A stretch of 64,000 nt of DNA from Loktanella sp. DSM 29012 (GCF_900110705.1 NZ_FOEJ01000002.1:186001-250000), one strand, 5' to 3'; counted from the stretch's first letter, positions 1 to 9,274 are shown. Program-made: numbers and translations. The notes: generated by a model from the sequence alone, not told the origin.

Positions 1-701
1 CGGCTGCGTTTCTCGTGGGTGAACGCCTGCACGGTCTGCACGGACAACAACGCCTCGGACGCGGACCCAGAGCTTTGGGCGATCCAGTCCTGGTTTTCAC
101 GGCTGAGCGCGCGCAAACGCCGGCCCAGCAGAACGATGGGCACGATGACGGCCGGCACCAGCAGCAGGACCATGCCCGTCAGCTTGGCCGAGGTGAACAT
201 CATCAGGATCAGACCGCCAAAGAAGATCAACACGTTGCGCAAGGCGACAGAGACGGATGACCCGATGACCGACAGGATCAGAGTGGTATCTGTCGTGATC
301 CGGCTCAGGACCTCGCCGGTCATGATTTTCTCGAAAAACGCGGGCGACATGCCGATCATGCGGTCGAACACGGCAACACGGATATCGGCCACGACCCGTT
401 CACCCAGACGCGTCACCAGATAATAGCGCAGCGCGGTTCCCACAGCGAGCAACAGCGCGATGCCCAGCGCCGCCGCAAAATATCCATCCAGCAGAACGGC
501 AGACGACACGTCGAAATTGTCGACAACGCGGCGCACGGCCAACGGCAGGATCAGTGACACGATGGCGGTCAGCACCAATGCCGCACCCGCCAGTCCCATC
601 ATCAAACGGTAGGGCCACAGAAACGGCAACAACTGCCACAGCGCGCCCATGTTCTTGGACTTTTCGCGCTCGGTGTCGCTGGATTTGGGGTGGTCGGCCA
701 T
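1..701 (-). CDS. ABC exporter, MsbA-like permease/ATPase (partial)
   Basis: This is the N-terminal 233 codons of a half-size ABC exporter; the rest lies left of the window. What is visible is the type IV transmembrane domain: a short hydrophilic leader, then hydrophobic spans near residues 34-56, 75-93, 150-170 and 175-195. The conserved cytoplasmic loop follows, ending in VQAFTHE, typical of MsbA/BmrA-type lipid or multidrug exporters. The start at 701 has an AAAGGA ribosome site upstream. The ATP-binding domain (Walker A/B, signature) is not in the window, so the ATPase assignment follows from the family. The substrate cannot be told from this part. tRNA-Gly lies 100 nt upstream on the same strand. 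Confidence 0.9.
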   Translation of the reverse strand, partial: MADHPKSSDTEREKSKNMGALWQLLPFLWPYRLMMGLAGAALVLTAIVSLILPLAVRRVVDNFDVSSAVLLDGYFAAALGIALLLAVGTALRYYLVTRLGERVVADIRVAVFDRMIGMSPAFFEKIMTGEVLSRITTDTTLILSVIGSSVSVALRNVLIFFGGLILMMFTSAKLTGMVLLLVPAVIVPIVLLGRRLRALSRENQDWIAQSSGSASEALLSVQTVQAFTHEKRS

Positions 702-800
702 GATGTTCGTCCTTTTGTCCGTGTGGACATAAAAGGCGGGACCGCCGGACACAAGCGCGCGAGGCCGCGACCTAAGGTGCATTTCCCTGAAGCAAAGGAG

Positions 801-874
801 TGGAGCGGGCGACGGGAATCGAACCCGTGTCATCAGCTTGGAAGGCTGAGGTCTTACCATTACACAACGCCCGC
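801..874 (-). tRNA. tRNA-Gly (anticodon TCC)
   Basis: Read on the minus strand the 74 nt fold as a full cloverleaf: acceptor GCGGGCG pairs with CGCCCGC, the anticodon loop is CTTCCAA giving TCC, the T loop is TTCGATT, and the terminal CCA is encoded (801-803). It decodes GGA/GGG. Confidence 0.97.
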
Positions 875-891
875 GCTGTGTCCTTGCCGTC

Positions 892-921
892 TCTATATCG
901 CGCGATTTCGGGTCAGTGCAA
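892..921 (-). promoter_or_regulatory. sigma70-type promoter of tRNA-Gly
   Basis: On the minus strand TTGCAC (916-921) and TATAGA (892-897) are separated by 18 nt and lie about 18 nt before the mature tRNA 5' end. The same -35 (TTGCAC) occurs before tRNA-Thr at 32549. This is a consensus match by eye. Confidence 0.6.
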
Positions 922-1012
922 GCCCGACAGACGCCTTAAAATCGCCCGATTGGCCCGATAGCGGAACACCAACGCCCGGACCTCGACCGGAACAAAGCGA
1001 AGTAGGAATAAA

Positions 1013-1537
1013 ATGCGGCAGGCTTTTCTCTTGATGATCTGTGTTCTGGGTTTCGGCCCTGGCATGGCGCAGGCGCAGGCGGCCAATCAGGCCTGCGATA
1101 TCAATGACGAGGTGTTCCGAATCGAACCTGACGGGATTTTCCCGCCTGAAATCTATTTCGAGGAACTGACAACGGCGTGGGATTCGACCCAGGTCGATAT
1201 CTGTTTTTTCAATCATTCCGAACAGAACCTGCGTCTGCGCTATCAAAACGATGCCGGCGAAAAGGTTTATACCCCGCTCATCAACCAAGGCGCTCAATCG
1301 CCGATCCTGCTGGACAAGGGACCGTCTGAAATTCGTGCGGTCAATCTGATCACCCGGACCTATACCGACCGCTATGCCTGCGGGACGCAGCGGGTCAGAT
1401 ATTGCGTTCTCTTCTATTGCTGGTACGAAACCCGTACCGTCTATTGCGAAGAGCAACGGACGGAGATCGAAGAACAGATCGTCACAGAGATCGATCCCGG
1501 AACGCTGATCGAAGGGCTCCCCACCCTGACCTATTGA
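1013..1537 (+). CDS. Secreted cysteine-rich protein of unknown function
   Basis: A 174-residue protein with a clear Sec signal peptide (hydrophobic residues 4-20, cleavage after AQAQA). The mature part contains about seven cysteines, one near the mature N-terminus (QACDIN), one in DICFFN and a cluster in the C-terminal third (YACGTQ, RYCVLFYCWYE, VYCEE), which fits a periplasmic, disulfide-bonded protein. I do not recognise the family. The last 7 nt overlap the end of the convergent SRAP gene, so the two transcripts run into each other. The stop is TGA at 1535. Confidence 0.7.
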   Translation: MRQAFLLMICVLGFGPGMAQAQAANQACDINDEVFRIEPDGIFPPEIYFEELTTAWDSTQVDICFFNHSEQNLRLRYQNDAGEKVYTPLINQGAQSPILLDKGPSEIRAVNLITRTYTDRYACGTQRVRYCVLFYCWYETRTVYCEEQRTEIEEQIVTEIDPGTLIEGLPTLTY

Positions 1538-2196
1538 TCGACCGGCAGCATGAGGTCCGGGCCAGTGGCCCGGTTGCTGTTGACCGCCATCCCCACCCGC
1601 GTGAACCGCAGCGCATCGTCAGCGAAGGGTTTCATCAGCGTGGCCGCACCGTGGCCGGCCTCACCCAGCCAAAGCGGCCAATCCGCAGGTGACAGGATCA
1701 CCGGCAGCCGGTGATGGATCGGGGCCATTGCATCATTTGCCGCGCAGGTCACAACGGCACAGGTGGTCAGTTGCGTATCACCCCGGTCCCAGTCCTGCCA
1801 AACGCCTGCAAAAACCATCGGCCCGCCGTCACTGCGCGTAATGTACCAAGGTCGCGGTTTTGCCCCATCCTCGCGCTGCCATTCGTAAAAACCCGACGCC
1901 ACGATCAGACAACGACGGACCCGCGCGGCCTGACGAAAGGCGGGTTTGTCAGCGATGGTTTCGGACCGCGCGTAGATCAGCAATGGGCCGCCGCCGGGTT
2001 TATCGTACCAGTGTGGAATGAAACCCCAGCGCATCGGGCGCAGCCGCCGCCTGCCTGCGTCACTGGTCACCGTGTGCACATCGACTGTCGGGCAGACGTT
2101 GTAGTTGGGCACGGGCGGCAGGTCGTTCGATGCCACGGCGTCAAACACCTGTATCATTGCCTCTTGGGGCAGTGTGATCGCCATACGTCCGCACAT
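1531..2196 (-). CDS. yedK: SRAP family abasic-site processing protein (YedK/HMCES)
   Basis: A 221-residue SOS-response-associated peptidase family protein. It begins MCGR, so removing Met exposes Cys2, the residue that in HMCES/YedK forms a thiazolidine crosslink with abasic sites in single-stranded DNA. The other conserved blocks are present: RSET near residue 78, SGFYEW near 106 and IHHRLPVIL near 160. Length matches the family (about 220). It likely protects abasic sites at replication forks in the cytoplasm. No LexA box is evident just upstream, so SOS control is not shown here. Confidence 0.92.
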   Translation of the reverse strand: MCGRMAITLPQEAMIQVFDAVASNDLPPVPNYNVCPTVDVHTVTSDAGRRRLRPMRWGFIPHWYDKPGGGPLLIYARSETIADKPAFRQAARVRRCLIVASGFYEWQREDGAKPRPWYITRSDGGPMVFAGVWQDWDRGDTQLTTCAVVTCAANDAMAPIHHRLPVILSPADWPLWLGEAGHGAATLMKPFADDALRFTRVGMAVNSNRATGPDLMLPVDQ

Positions 2197-2231
2197 GATC
2201 CCAACCTAATCATCCCTACTAGAAACAGAAA

Positions 2232-2257
2232 GGGCGCAGCGGTTTCCCGCAGCGCCC
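2232..2257 (-). terminator. Terminator of the 5'-nucleotidase gene
   Basis: GGGCGC-A-GCGG / CCGC-A-GCGCCC forms a 10-bp stem with one A-A mismatch and a 4-nt loop, about 28 nt past the nucleotidase stop. On the minus strand it is followed by TTTCTGTTTC, a usable U-rich tract. Confidence 0.65.
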
Positions 2258-2284
2258 CCAATCCTGAACAGCAATCCGACAGGA

Positions 2285-3847
2285 TCAGTTCATCGTGATG
2301 CGACCGTCCGTGTAGGGCGTGTATGGCCCGTTCGCGGCGATATATTCGGCAACGACATCAGCCAGATCCGGACCAAAGTCATAGGCGTTCTGCGCGTCCT
2401 CGAACATCGCATAACCGTCACCGCCGTTGCGCACGTAGTTGTTGCTGACCACGCCGTAAGTGGCGGCAGGATCAATCGGCTCTCCGCCGACCATCACGTC
2501 GGAAATCCGGCTGCCCGGCTCTGCCGATGCGGTCACGGTAAAGGTCATGCCGGCGACCTGCGGGAAACGACCTGCACCGTCTGCAATTGCGCTGACACCG
2601 TTTTCGAGGGCGTCCAGCATTGCCTGACCAGTCACCTCAAAGGTCGACAGGGTGTTCTGGAACGGCAGCACCGTCAGAACCTCTCCTTGCGTCACCTCGC
2701 CCGCATCAATGCTGGCACGGATACCGCCTGCGTTGGCAATCGCGATCTGGATGCCCTGATCAGAGACCCGGTCCAGCATTGCATCCGCCACCAGATTGCC
2801 GCCCGAACATTCCATCGCACGGCAGACGTCGCGGTTGCCCTCGACCACGTCGGTCGTCTCGCCGATGACCTTTTGGCGGATTTCTTCAAGCGGGCCGGCC
2901 AGTTCCGTGACGCGCGCCACGGTGGCCTCGTCTTCGGCAACAGAGGCGTCCAGCAGTTTCGGCGCGCCCGACATCGCGGTGATTTCGCCCGCATCGTCAA
3001 ACGTCACGTCGATTTCGCCCAGATACTTGCCATAGGCATAGGCCTGAAAGATCGGCACATCGTTCGCCATCGTCGGATAGCTGCCCTCGGCGCCTTCCAT
3101 GTCACCCAGCAGCGTATGCGAATGGCCGCCGATGATCATGTCCACGCCGGTCAGTTCCTCGGCCAGGCGCATGTCCGCGTTCAGGCCGACATGTGTCAGC
3201 AGGATGATCTTGTTCACACCGGCGTCCGTCAGCGCGTCGATTTCAGACTGCGCACCGTCCACGATGGATGAAAAGATCACCTGATCGCCGGGCGACGAGG
3301 TTTCCGGCGTATCCTCTGCCAGCACCGAAACAACGCCGACCTGCGCGCCGCTTGCGGTGTCGATCGTCACGCTTTTCGCGACCTTGCCGGCCAGCAGATT
3401 GCTCTGGCTGACGTCGATGTTGGCCGACAGAACGGGAAAATCGACCATGTCGAGGAACGTGGCCAGCCCCTCGGGGCCGTTGTCGAATTCGTGGTTGCCG
3501 ACCGCCATGGCGTCATAGCCAAGCTGCGTCATGAATTCAGCGGCAAGCTCTCCGCCGTAGCGCGTGAAAAACAGCGACCCCTGAAACTGGTCGCCTGCAT
3601 CCAGCAGCAGTACGTCGCCCGCCGCTGCCGCGCGCGCATCGTTGATCGCAGTGACCATCCGCGCGATACCGCCAAAGCATTCGCCTGCCGCGTTGTCCTC
3701 GGCCGAACAGGTGCTGTCGAATGCGCTGATCGGCTCGAACCGGTCGTGAAAGTCGTTGGTGTGCAGAATCGTCAGGCTGGTTTCGGCCTGTGCCGCGCCA
3801 GCGACAAGCGCAACAGCGCAGGTGGTGCCTAGGATACGAGAGATCAT
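2285..3847 (-). CDS. Periplasmic bifunctional metallophosphatase/5'-nucleotidase
   Basis: A 520-residue UshA/5'-nucleotidase-type enzyme. Residues 1-21 are a signal peptide ending AQA. The N-terminal metallophosphatase domain shows the dimetal motifs HTNDFHD, DAGDQFQG, GNHEFD, LTHVG and GGHSHT. The C-terminal substrate domain shows NAGGIRA and NNYVRNGGDGY, which in the family bind the nucleotide base. It should strip phosphate from extracellular nucleotides. The start at 3847 is chosen because it gives a normal signal peptide and has GGGGAA upstream; an in-frame start 60 nt earlier would bury the signal. It is divergent from DUF952-pyrD. Confidence 0.93.
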   Translation of the reverse strand: MISRILGTTCAVALVAGAAQAETSLTILHTNDFHDRFEPISAFDSTCSAEDNAAGECFGGIARMVTAINDARAAAAGDVLLLDAGDQFQGSLFFTRYGGELAAEFMTQLGYDAMAVGNHEFDNGPEGLATFLDMVDFPVLSANIDVSQSNLLAGKVAKSVTIDTASGAQVGVVSVLAEDTPETSSPGDQVIFSSIVDGAQSEIDALTDAGVNKIILLTHVGLNADMRLAEELTGVDMIIGGHSHTLLGDMEGAEGSYPTMANDVPIFQAYAYGKYLGEIDVTFDDAGEITAMSGAPKLLDASVAEDEATVARVTELAGPLEEIRQKVIGETTDVVEGNRDVCRAMECSGGNLVADAMLDRVSDQGIQIAIANAGGIRASIDAGEVTQGEVLTVLPFQNTLSTFEVTGQAMLDALENGVSAIADGAGRFPQVAGMTFTVTASAEPGSRISDVMVGGEPIDPAATYGVVSNNYVRNGGDGYAMFEDAQNAYDFGPDLADVVAEYIAANGPYTPYTDGRITMN

Positions 3848-3878
3848 CGGTTTCCCCAATTTGGATATGTCTGTCAAA

Positions 3879-3907
3879 AGTCTGACCCCCGAAATTGACG
3901 GTGTCAA
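3879..3907 (-). promoter_or_regulatory. Candidate promoter of the 5'-nucleotidase
   Basis: On the minus strand TTGACA (3902-3907) and CAGACT (3879-3884) are 17 nt apart, about 32 nt before the start codon. The -35 is perfect and the -10 is weak (3/6). A Pho-box-like direct repeat overlaps it (see findings). Confidence 0.4.
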
Positions 3908-3999
3908 ACTTTTGCGCGGGGCCTGTGCTAATCGGCGCCTACGTCAGTTTGATGACAGGCGCGCTTGATTATTCCGCAGGCAAACGGCAAAGAAAGCCC

Positions 4000-4335
4000 A
4001 TGTTGATCTACAAGATATTCCATGCGCCTGAATGGGCCGCACTTCAGGCTGACGGGTCCACGGCAGGCGCGCCGGTCGATCTGGCAGATGGCTACATCCA
4101 TTTTTCGACAGGCAAACAGGCACGCGAAACCGCGCTGAAACATTTTGCCGATGCATCCGATCTGGTGCTGGTCGCGGTCGAGGCGGATCCTCTGGGCGAA
4201 CATCTGCGGTGGGAACCATCGCGCGATGGCGACGATTTTCCGCATCTCTACCGGCCGCTGCTGCTGACGGATGTTGCCTGGCACAAACCACTGCCGCTGG
4301 TGGACGGTCTGCACCAGTTCCCCGACGATCTATGA
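4000..4335 (+). CDS. DUF952 family protein
   Basis: A 111-residue protein starting MLIYKIF with the DUF952 features: an N-terminal IYKI strand, the DGYIHFST block, and a conserved E-x-LRWEPSR segment followed by FPHLYRPL. The fold resembles ADP-ribosyltransferase-like small proteins, but its reaction is unknown. Its stop overlaps the pyrD start (ATGA, 4332-4335), so it is translationally coupled to pyrimidine biosynthesis in this genome; that pairing is common in Rhodobacterales. The upstream in-frame extension to 3895 lacks a ribosome site and is not family-like. Confidence 0.88.
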   Translation: MLIYKIFHAPEWAALQADGSTAGAPVDLADGYIHFSTGKQARETALKHFADASDLVLVAVEADPLGEHLRWEPSRDGDDFPHLYRPLLLTDVAWHKPLPLVDGLHQFPDDL

Positions 4336-5378
4336 ATCTGTTGGAACAGGCCGGACTGCGCATGCTGCGGTCGATTGATCCCGAACGCGCGCACGGTCTG
4401 GCGCTGAACGCGCTGCAACTGGGACTGGGTCCACGCAGCGGACCGGTCACATCCGACCGGCTGCGTATCAATCTGGCCGGGCTTGATCTGCCTAACCCGG
4501 TGGGCCTCGCTGCAGGATTCGACAAGAACGCGACAGCGATTGCGCCGTTGTCGCGCAGCGGCTTCGGTTTCATCGAGGTGGGGGCCGCAACGCCGCTCGC
4601 CCAGCCGGGCAACCCCCGGCCCCGCCTGTTCCGGCTGACGCAGGATGGTGCCGCAATCAACCGGTTCGGTTTCAACAACGACGGCATGGATGCCATCGCC
4701 GAACGGCTGGCCGGTCACGCGGGTATCGTCGGGTTGAATCTGGGCGCAAACAAGGATTCGGACGACCGCGCGGGTGATTTCGCGCGCGTGCTGACCCGCT
4801 GTGCCGCGCATGTCGCATTCGCGACGGTCAACGTATCGTCGCCCAATACGGAAAAACTGCGCGATTTGCAGGGCAAGGCAGCGCTTGGTGCGCTGCTGGA
4901 CGGGGTGATGACGGCTAATGCCGCCCTGCCCCGGCCCGTTCCCGTGTTCCTGAAAATCGCGCCGGACCTGAACCCCGCCGAGATTGCAGATGTAGCAGAG
5001 GTCGCGAATGCATCGGGCATCGCAGGGCTGATTGCGACCAACACGACGTTGGATCGTGACGGGCTACACGGTCCGCATGCGCATGAAAAAGGCGGGCTGT
5101 CCGGCCAACCCTTGTTCGAAAAATCGACCCGCGTGCTGGCGCATTTGTCCGGCCTGACGCCACTGCCGATCATCGGTGTCGGTGGCGTCGGATCGGCGGA
5201 ACAGGCTTATCAGAAGATCCGCGCCGGGGCATCCGCCGTGCAGCTGTACACCGCGCTGGTCTATGGCGGGCTATCGCTGGTGGGTGACATTGTGCGCGGG
5301 TTTGATGATCTGCTGGCGCGCGACGGTTTTGAAAACGTGGCACAGGCCGTGGGCACAGGTCGTTCGGACTGGACCTGA
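4332..5378 (+). CDS. pyrD: Dihydroorotate dehydrogenase (quinone), class 2
   Basis: A 348-residue enzyme that oxidises dihydroorotate to orotate using membrane quinone. The class 2 N-terminal amphipathic helix is present (residues 1-30). FMN-site motifs are visible: [21 protein letters not shown], and the C-terminal [19 protein letters not shown] with QLYTALVY. The catalytic base is the Ser of [11 protein letters not shown], diagnostic for class 2 rather than the Cys of class 1. It overlaps the DUF952 stop by 4 nt. A strong hairpin (5468-5506) ends the transcript. Confidence 0.96.
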   Translation: MNLLEQAGLRMLRSIDPERAHGLALNALQLGLGPRSGPVTSDRLRINLAGLDLPNPVGLAAGFDKNATAIAPLSRSGFGFIEVGAATPLAQPGNPRPRLFRLTQDGAAINRFGFNNDGMDAIAERLAGHAGIVGLNLGANKDSDDRAGDFARVLTRCAAHVAFATVNVSSPNTEKLRDLQGKAALGALLDGVMTANAALPRPVPVFLKIAPDLNPAEIADVAEVANASGIAGLIATNTTLDRDGLHGPHAHEKGGLSGQPLFEKSTRVLAHLSGLTPLPIIGVGGVGSAEQAYQKIRAGASAVQLYTALVYGGLSLVGDIVRGFDDLLARDGFENVAQAVGTGRSDWT

Positions 5379-5467
5379 CCTGAGGACCGGGTCCCGCAGG
5401 CGCCGGTCCACAAGTGTTGAGACAAAAGTCAGTTCACACAGCGCCAGTTTCGGGGACATAGATTGGC

Positions 5468-5506
5468 GTCCGGGGTTTCGCCCGCCTTGGAGGCGAAACC
5501 CCGGAC
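5468..5506. terminator. Strong hairpin between pyrD and gdh
   Basis: A perfect 15-bp inverted repeat (5468-5482 with 5492-5506, GTCCGGGGTTTCGCC and its complement) with a 9-nt loop. It lies between the ends of pyrD (+) and glutamate dehydrogenase (-), so it can end both transcripts, although no long U-tract follows on either strand. Confidence 0.65.
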
Positions 5507-5522
5507 CGTTTCAACGATGCCC

Positions 5523-6977
5523 CTAAAGCCCCTTGGCGCGGTAGCTGGCCGCGACCTTGCGGATCGACACCAGATAGGCCGCGGTGCGCAAATCCTCGAC
5601 ATCGTCGTTTTCGTTCCAGACCTTGCTCATCGCCTGATACGCCGTGCGCATCGTGTCATCGAGGCCAGAGCGCACCAGTTCGATCTCATCGGCACCGCGC
5701 AGGTATTTCTCCTTGAAATCAGGTGTCATGGACCAGCGATGTTCCAGCATGTCGTCCAGACGCTCCAACTCGTCGACCAGCAACTGGTGACGCGCCTCTT
5801 CGGCCCGGCGCTGCATCCGGCCGAACCGGATATGCGACAGGTTCTTGACCCATTCGAAATAACTGACCGTCACACCGCCCGCGTTTGCATACATGTCGGG
5901 GATGATCACGCAGCCTTTCTTGCGCAGAATTTCGTCAGCGCCCGAAGTCGTGGGACCGTTGGCCGCCTCGATGATCAGCGGTGCCTTGATCCGGTCGGCG
6001 TTGGTCATGTTGATGACCCCCTCAAGCGCCGCGGGAATCAGGATGTCGCAGTCATGTTCCAGCAGCTTTGCGCCCTGGGGTTCAAAGGTTGCCGCCGCAT
6101 AACCGGTCAGCCCGCCGTTTTCCACGATATGGGCGCGGACATCCTCGACGTTCAGACCGTTCTCGTCAAACAGCGACCCGTCATGTTCGATGATGCCTGT
6201 AATCTTGCAGCCGTCCTCTTCGGACAGAAACTTGGCCGCGTGATAGCCCACGTTGCCAAGGCCCTGCACGATCACACGCTTGCCATCCAGCTTGCCGCTT
6301 AGGTTCGCCTTGGCCACATCCCCCGGATGGCGAAAGAATTCGCGCAGCGCGAATTGCACACCGCGCCCGGTAGCCTCGGTCCGGCCCTGAATACCGCCTG
6401 CGTTCGTCGGTTTGCCCGTCACACAGGCCGCACCGTTGATGTCGGTAGTGTTCATGCGTTTGTACTGGTCCGCGATCCAGGCCATTTCGCGTTCGCCCGT
6501 GCCCATGTCGGGGGCGGGCACGTTCTGGGCCGGGTTGATCAGGTCACGCTTGATCAGCTCATAGGCGAACCGCCGCGTGATCAGTTCCAGCTCGTGCTCT
6601 TCCCAATCGCGCGGATTGATGCACAGACCGCCCTTGGACCCGCCGAACGGCGCATCGACCAGCGCGCATTTGTACGTCATCAGCGCCGCCAGCGCCTCGA
6701 CCTCGTCCTGGTGCACGGCCAGCGCATAGCGGATGCCGCCCTTGACCGGCTCCATGTGTTCGGAATGGACGGCCCGGTAGCCGGTAAAGGTGTGGATCTT
6801 GCCACGCAGACGCACACCGAAACGCACGACGTAGGTCGCGTTGCAGACCCTGATCTTCTCTTCCAGTCCGGGGCTGAGATCCAACAGGCCCACGGCGCGG
6901 TTGAACATGATGTCCACGGATTCGCGAAAGGTCGGTTCCTGCGGGGCATCCTGGGGTGATGTATCGGATTGAGTCAT
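5523..6977 (-). CDS. gdhA: NAD(P)-dependent glutamate dehydrogenase (Glu/Leu/Phe/Val family)
   Basis: A 484-residue cytoplasmic enzyme interconverting glutamate with 2-oxoglutarate and ammonium. Substrate-site blocks PVKGGIRYA, KCALVDAPFGGSKGG and PAPDMGTGEREMAWI are intact, followed by the Rossmann motif VQGLGNVGYHAAKF and the ANGPTT loop. Length and the long N-terminus match the hexameric enzymes of alphaproteobacteria. The start at 6977 is preferred because AAGGA lies about 7 nt upstream, whereas the longer frame (from 7076) adds 33 residues with no family resemblance. It is divergent from the TadG-like gene. Confidence 0.94.
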   Translation of the reverse strand: MTQSDTSPQDAPQEPTFRESVDIMFNRAVGLLDLSPGLEEKIRVCNATYVVRFGVRLRGKIHTFTGYRAVHSEHMEPVKGGIRYALAVHQDEVEALAALMTYKCALVDAPFGGSKGGLCINPRDWEEHELELITRRFAYELIKRDLINPAQNVPAPDMGTGEREMAWIADQYKRMNTTDINGAACVTGKPTNAGGIQGRTEATGRGVQFALREFFRHPGDVAKANLSGKLDGKRVIVQGLGNVGYHAAKFLSEEDGCKITGIIEHDGSLFDENGLNVEDVRAHIVENGGLTGYAAATFEPQGAKLLEHDCDILIPAALEGVINMTNADRIKAPLIIEAANGPTTSGADEILRKKGCVIIPDMYANAGGVTVSYFEWVKNLSHIRFGRMQRRAEEARHQLLVDELERLDDMLEHRWSMTPDFKEKYLRGADEIELVRSGLDDTMRTAYQAMSKVWNENDDVEDLRTAAYLVSIRKVAASYRAKGL

Positions 6978-7026
6978 CTCTGGTTCCTTAGGTGTGGGGC
7001 GACCAGGCCGGCTCGCCCAAGCGATT

Positions 7027-7054
7027 GCTATACTGATTCGTGCCTGATGCCCAA
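7027..7054 (-). promoter_or_regulatory. Candidate promoter of glutamate dehydrogenase
   Basis: On the minus strand TTGGGC (7049-7054) and TATAGC (7027-7032) are 16 nt apart, about 50 nt before the start codon. An ATTTG-N4-CAAAT inverted repeat lies immediately upstream of the -35 and could be an operator. Confidence 0.4.
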
Positions 7055-7202
7055 TTTGTTTGCAAATCGTGAACAACGGCCGTGCCCGCCATGAACACGC
7101 CCTAATTCCGTCACAGCAGTTTAGTTAAACAACCGACGGGAGACGTGCGTCCTGCGACGCCCGGCAACCGATTATGGTGAACTGACACAAGAGTTTCGCG
7201 TT

Positions 7203-8732
7203 ATGAAATGGCTGACACATCAGATCGGAATGGCCGCTGCGGCGCTACGGCTGCGCCGCTTCGCACGCGACGAGAACGGCACGATCATCATGCTGACGCT
7301 CATACTCTTGATTCCGATGATTATCGTCGGCGGGATCGCCGTGGATTTCATGCGCTTCGAGGCGAAACGCGCGCGATTGCAGGGCATCACGGATACAGCC
7401 GTGCTGGCCTCTGCGAACCTGCGCCAGCCAACCGATGCCAAAACCCTGATCACCGATCATTTCACCAAGGCTGGTGAAGCTGCCGCACTCAAGGGCGAAC
7501 CGGTCATCGTGACCGGTCGCAACGTGCGTGAGGTGACAGTCCAAAGCTATGTCCAGGTGCGGATGCATTTCCTGAGCATGTTCATGCCATGGATCGGTCA
7601 GATGAACGGGCCGGAATACCTGACCGCCAATTCCCAATCCACCGCGATCCAGGGGTCCGGCAAGATTGAGGTGTCACTCGTGCTCGACCTGTCGGGTTCG
7701 ATGGAATTCGGGGTTCCGGGGACCACGTTCAAACGCATGAAACTGGTGACCGACGCAGCAGAGGATTTCATCGATCAGCTGTTGGACCCCGCGCTTCAGG
7801 ATCGTGTTTCCATTTCGATCATCCCCTATTCGGACAGCGTGAACGCTGGCCCGGAAATTCTGGACGCGCTTGATATCGACCCTGTCACGCAACACGGATT
7901 TTCGCACTGCATCGAATTTGATCCGGCAGAATACGCGACCACTGTCTTTGATGACGACAGAACCTACCGGCAGACACAGCCCGTGATGACGAACTCCTTT
8001 GGCAACGTGTTCGGGCGCGACTTGAACAATCCCGCGGTGACACAGCCCATTTGCCCGCGTTATGATTTCGAACGCATGGTCATCCTGAGCCAGAACGCTG
8101 ACCTGCTGAAGGGCCGCCTGGCGTCATTGGAACCGCGCGCAGGTACGGCCATCCACGAGGGCATGAAATGGGCGACGACGCTGCTTGACCCGTCCTTCAA
8201 CGACGTTGTCAAGGAACTGCCAAACGGTTTTGTCGACGGTGTCTTTCGCGACCGGCCCAGCCCCTATACCCTTGTGGCCGGGGCAAATACCTCGCCCACG
8301 CTGAAATATATCGTTCTGCTGACCGACGGACAGAACTCTGCGTCCTGTCGCTTGAACGATGAATTCATCGATACGCCCAGCGAAATGCTGTTCTGGGCGA
8401 ACAACAACATGCCGTTCGTCGGCAACAATCGCTTTGGTCGCTTTGGGACGGGCTGTTCGTCCACCGACACCAACATTGTCTATGAACATGACGGTGCACA
8501 GGCGGATACCTGGCTGTCCAGCACCTGCACCGCTGCCAAGAACAGGGGGATCAAGGTCTATACGATTTCGGTGACAGGCAATGATACCTCGCAAGAGGCG
8601 ATCGACGGCCGGACCGTGATGCGCAATTGCGCCAATGATCCATCGCAGTTCTTTGCGACCACCGGCGCGAACCTGGGGTCCATTTTCTCGGCGATTGCCG
8701 ACCAGATCACAGAGCTGAGGTTGACCCAATGA
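7203..8732 (+). CDS. TadG-like membrane protein with von Willebrand A domain
   Basis: A 509-residue protein of the TadE/TadG class. After a basic N-terminus comes ENGTIIMLTLILLIPMII, one membrane span at about residues 26-48 of the prepilin-like kind, followed by the conserved ALQ/R-rich helix. The vWA domain starts near residue 155 with the MIDAS motif D162-L-S-G-S-M, then YSDSV and LLTDGQN. Most of the chain should be periplasmic and bind a divalent metal ion. It is the first gene of a three-gene operon; its stop overlaps the next start (ATGA). No Tad ATPase, secretin or prepilin is nearby. Confidence 0.88.
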   Translation: MKWLTHQIGMAAAALRLRRFARDENGTIIMLTLILLIPMIIVGGIAVDFMRFEAKRARLQGITDTAVLASANLRQPTDAKTLITDHFTKAGEAAALKGEPVIVTGRNVREVTVQSYVQVRMHFLSMFMPWIGQMNGPEYLTANSQSTAIQGSGKIEVSLVLDLSGSMEFGVPGTTFKRMKLVTDAAEDFIDQLLDPALQDRVSISIIPYSDSVNAGPEILDALDIDPVTQHGFSHCIEFDPAEYATTVFDDDRTYRQTQPVMTNSFGNVFGRDLNNPAVTQPICPRYDFERMVILSQNADLLKGRLASLEPRAGTAIHEGMKWATTLLDPSFNDVVKELPNGFVDGVFRDRPSPYTLVAGANTSPTLKYIVLLTDGQNSASCRLNDEFIDTPSEMLFWANNNMPFVGNNRFGRFGTGCSSTDTNIVYEHDGAQADTWLSSTCTAAKNRGIKVYTISVTGNDTSQEAIDGRTVMRNCANDPSQFFATTGANLGSIFSAIADQITELRLTQ

Positions 8733-9274
8733 TCTCGCGCATCCTGAAGTTGACGCGGCGTCTTGGTGCGCAACTGTCACCGGAAAGCGGCTCTGCCAGC
8801 ATTCCGTTCCTTCTTGTCGCACCCGCCTTCTTTTTCATCTTCGTCAACGCATTCGAAATTCAGGTGCATTCCGTACGTCAGGTGATGGTTGACCGCGCGT
8901 TGGACCTGGCCGTGCGCGATGTCCGTGTCGGTTATCTGAAAGTACCGACACACGACGATCTGACGGCGCGGCTATGCTACTATGCCAAGGTCATCGAAAA
9001 TTGCGAACGCGACATCAGGCTCGAGATGATCAAGGTTGATCCGCGCAACTGGGTCACACCGGCTGTCAGCGCACCCTGCCGCGACCGCGAAGAAGAGGCG
9101 ACCGATTTCCCGATTGGTTCGCTGGAAAACAACGACCTGATGATCCTGCGGGTCTGCATCCTGTTCGATCCGACGTTCAACTATGCGGGTGTCGGCCGCA
9201 AGATCGTGGAACCGGGCAAGGAATATTACGCCCTGCGTGCGGCGAGTTCCTATGTCGTGGAGCCTTATCAATGA
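8729..9274 (+). CDS. TadE-like pseudopilin/assembly protein 1
   Basis: A 181-residue protein with the TadE layout: a short basic N-terminus, the sequence ESGSASIPFLLVAPAFFFIF as a single membrane span (residues 20-42), and a periplasmic rest with three or four cysteines. Its ATG overlaps the TGA of the vWA gene and its TGA overlaps the next ATG, so all three are translationally coupled. By family it would be a minor pilin-like component of a Tad-type surface structure; the actual structure is unknown here. Confidence 0.8.
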   Translation: MISRILKLTRRLGAQLSPESGSASIPFLLVAPAFFFIFVNAFEIQVHSVRQVMVDRALDLAVRDVRVGYLKVPTHDDLTARLCYYAKVIENCERDIRLEMIKVDPRNWVTPAVSAPCRDREEEATDFPIGSLENNDLMILRVCILFDPTFNYAGVGRKIVEPGKEYYALRAASSYVVEPYQ

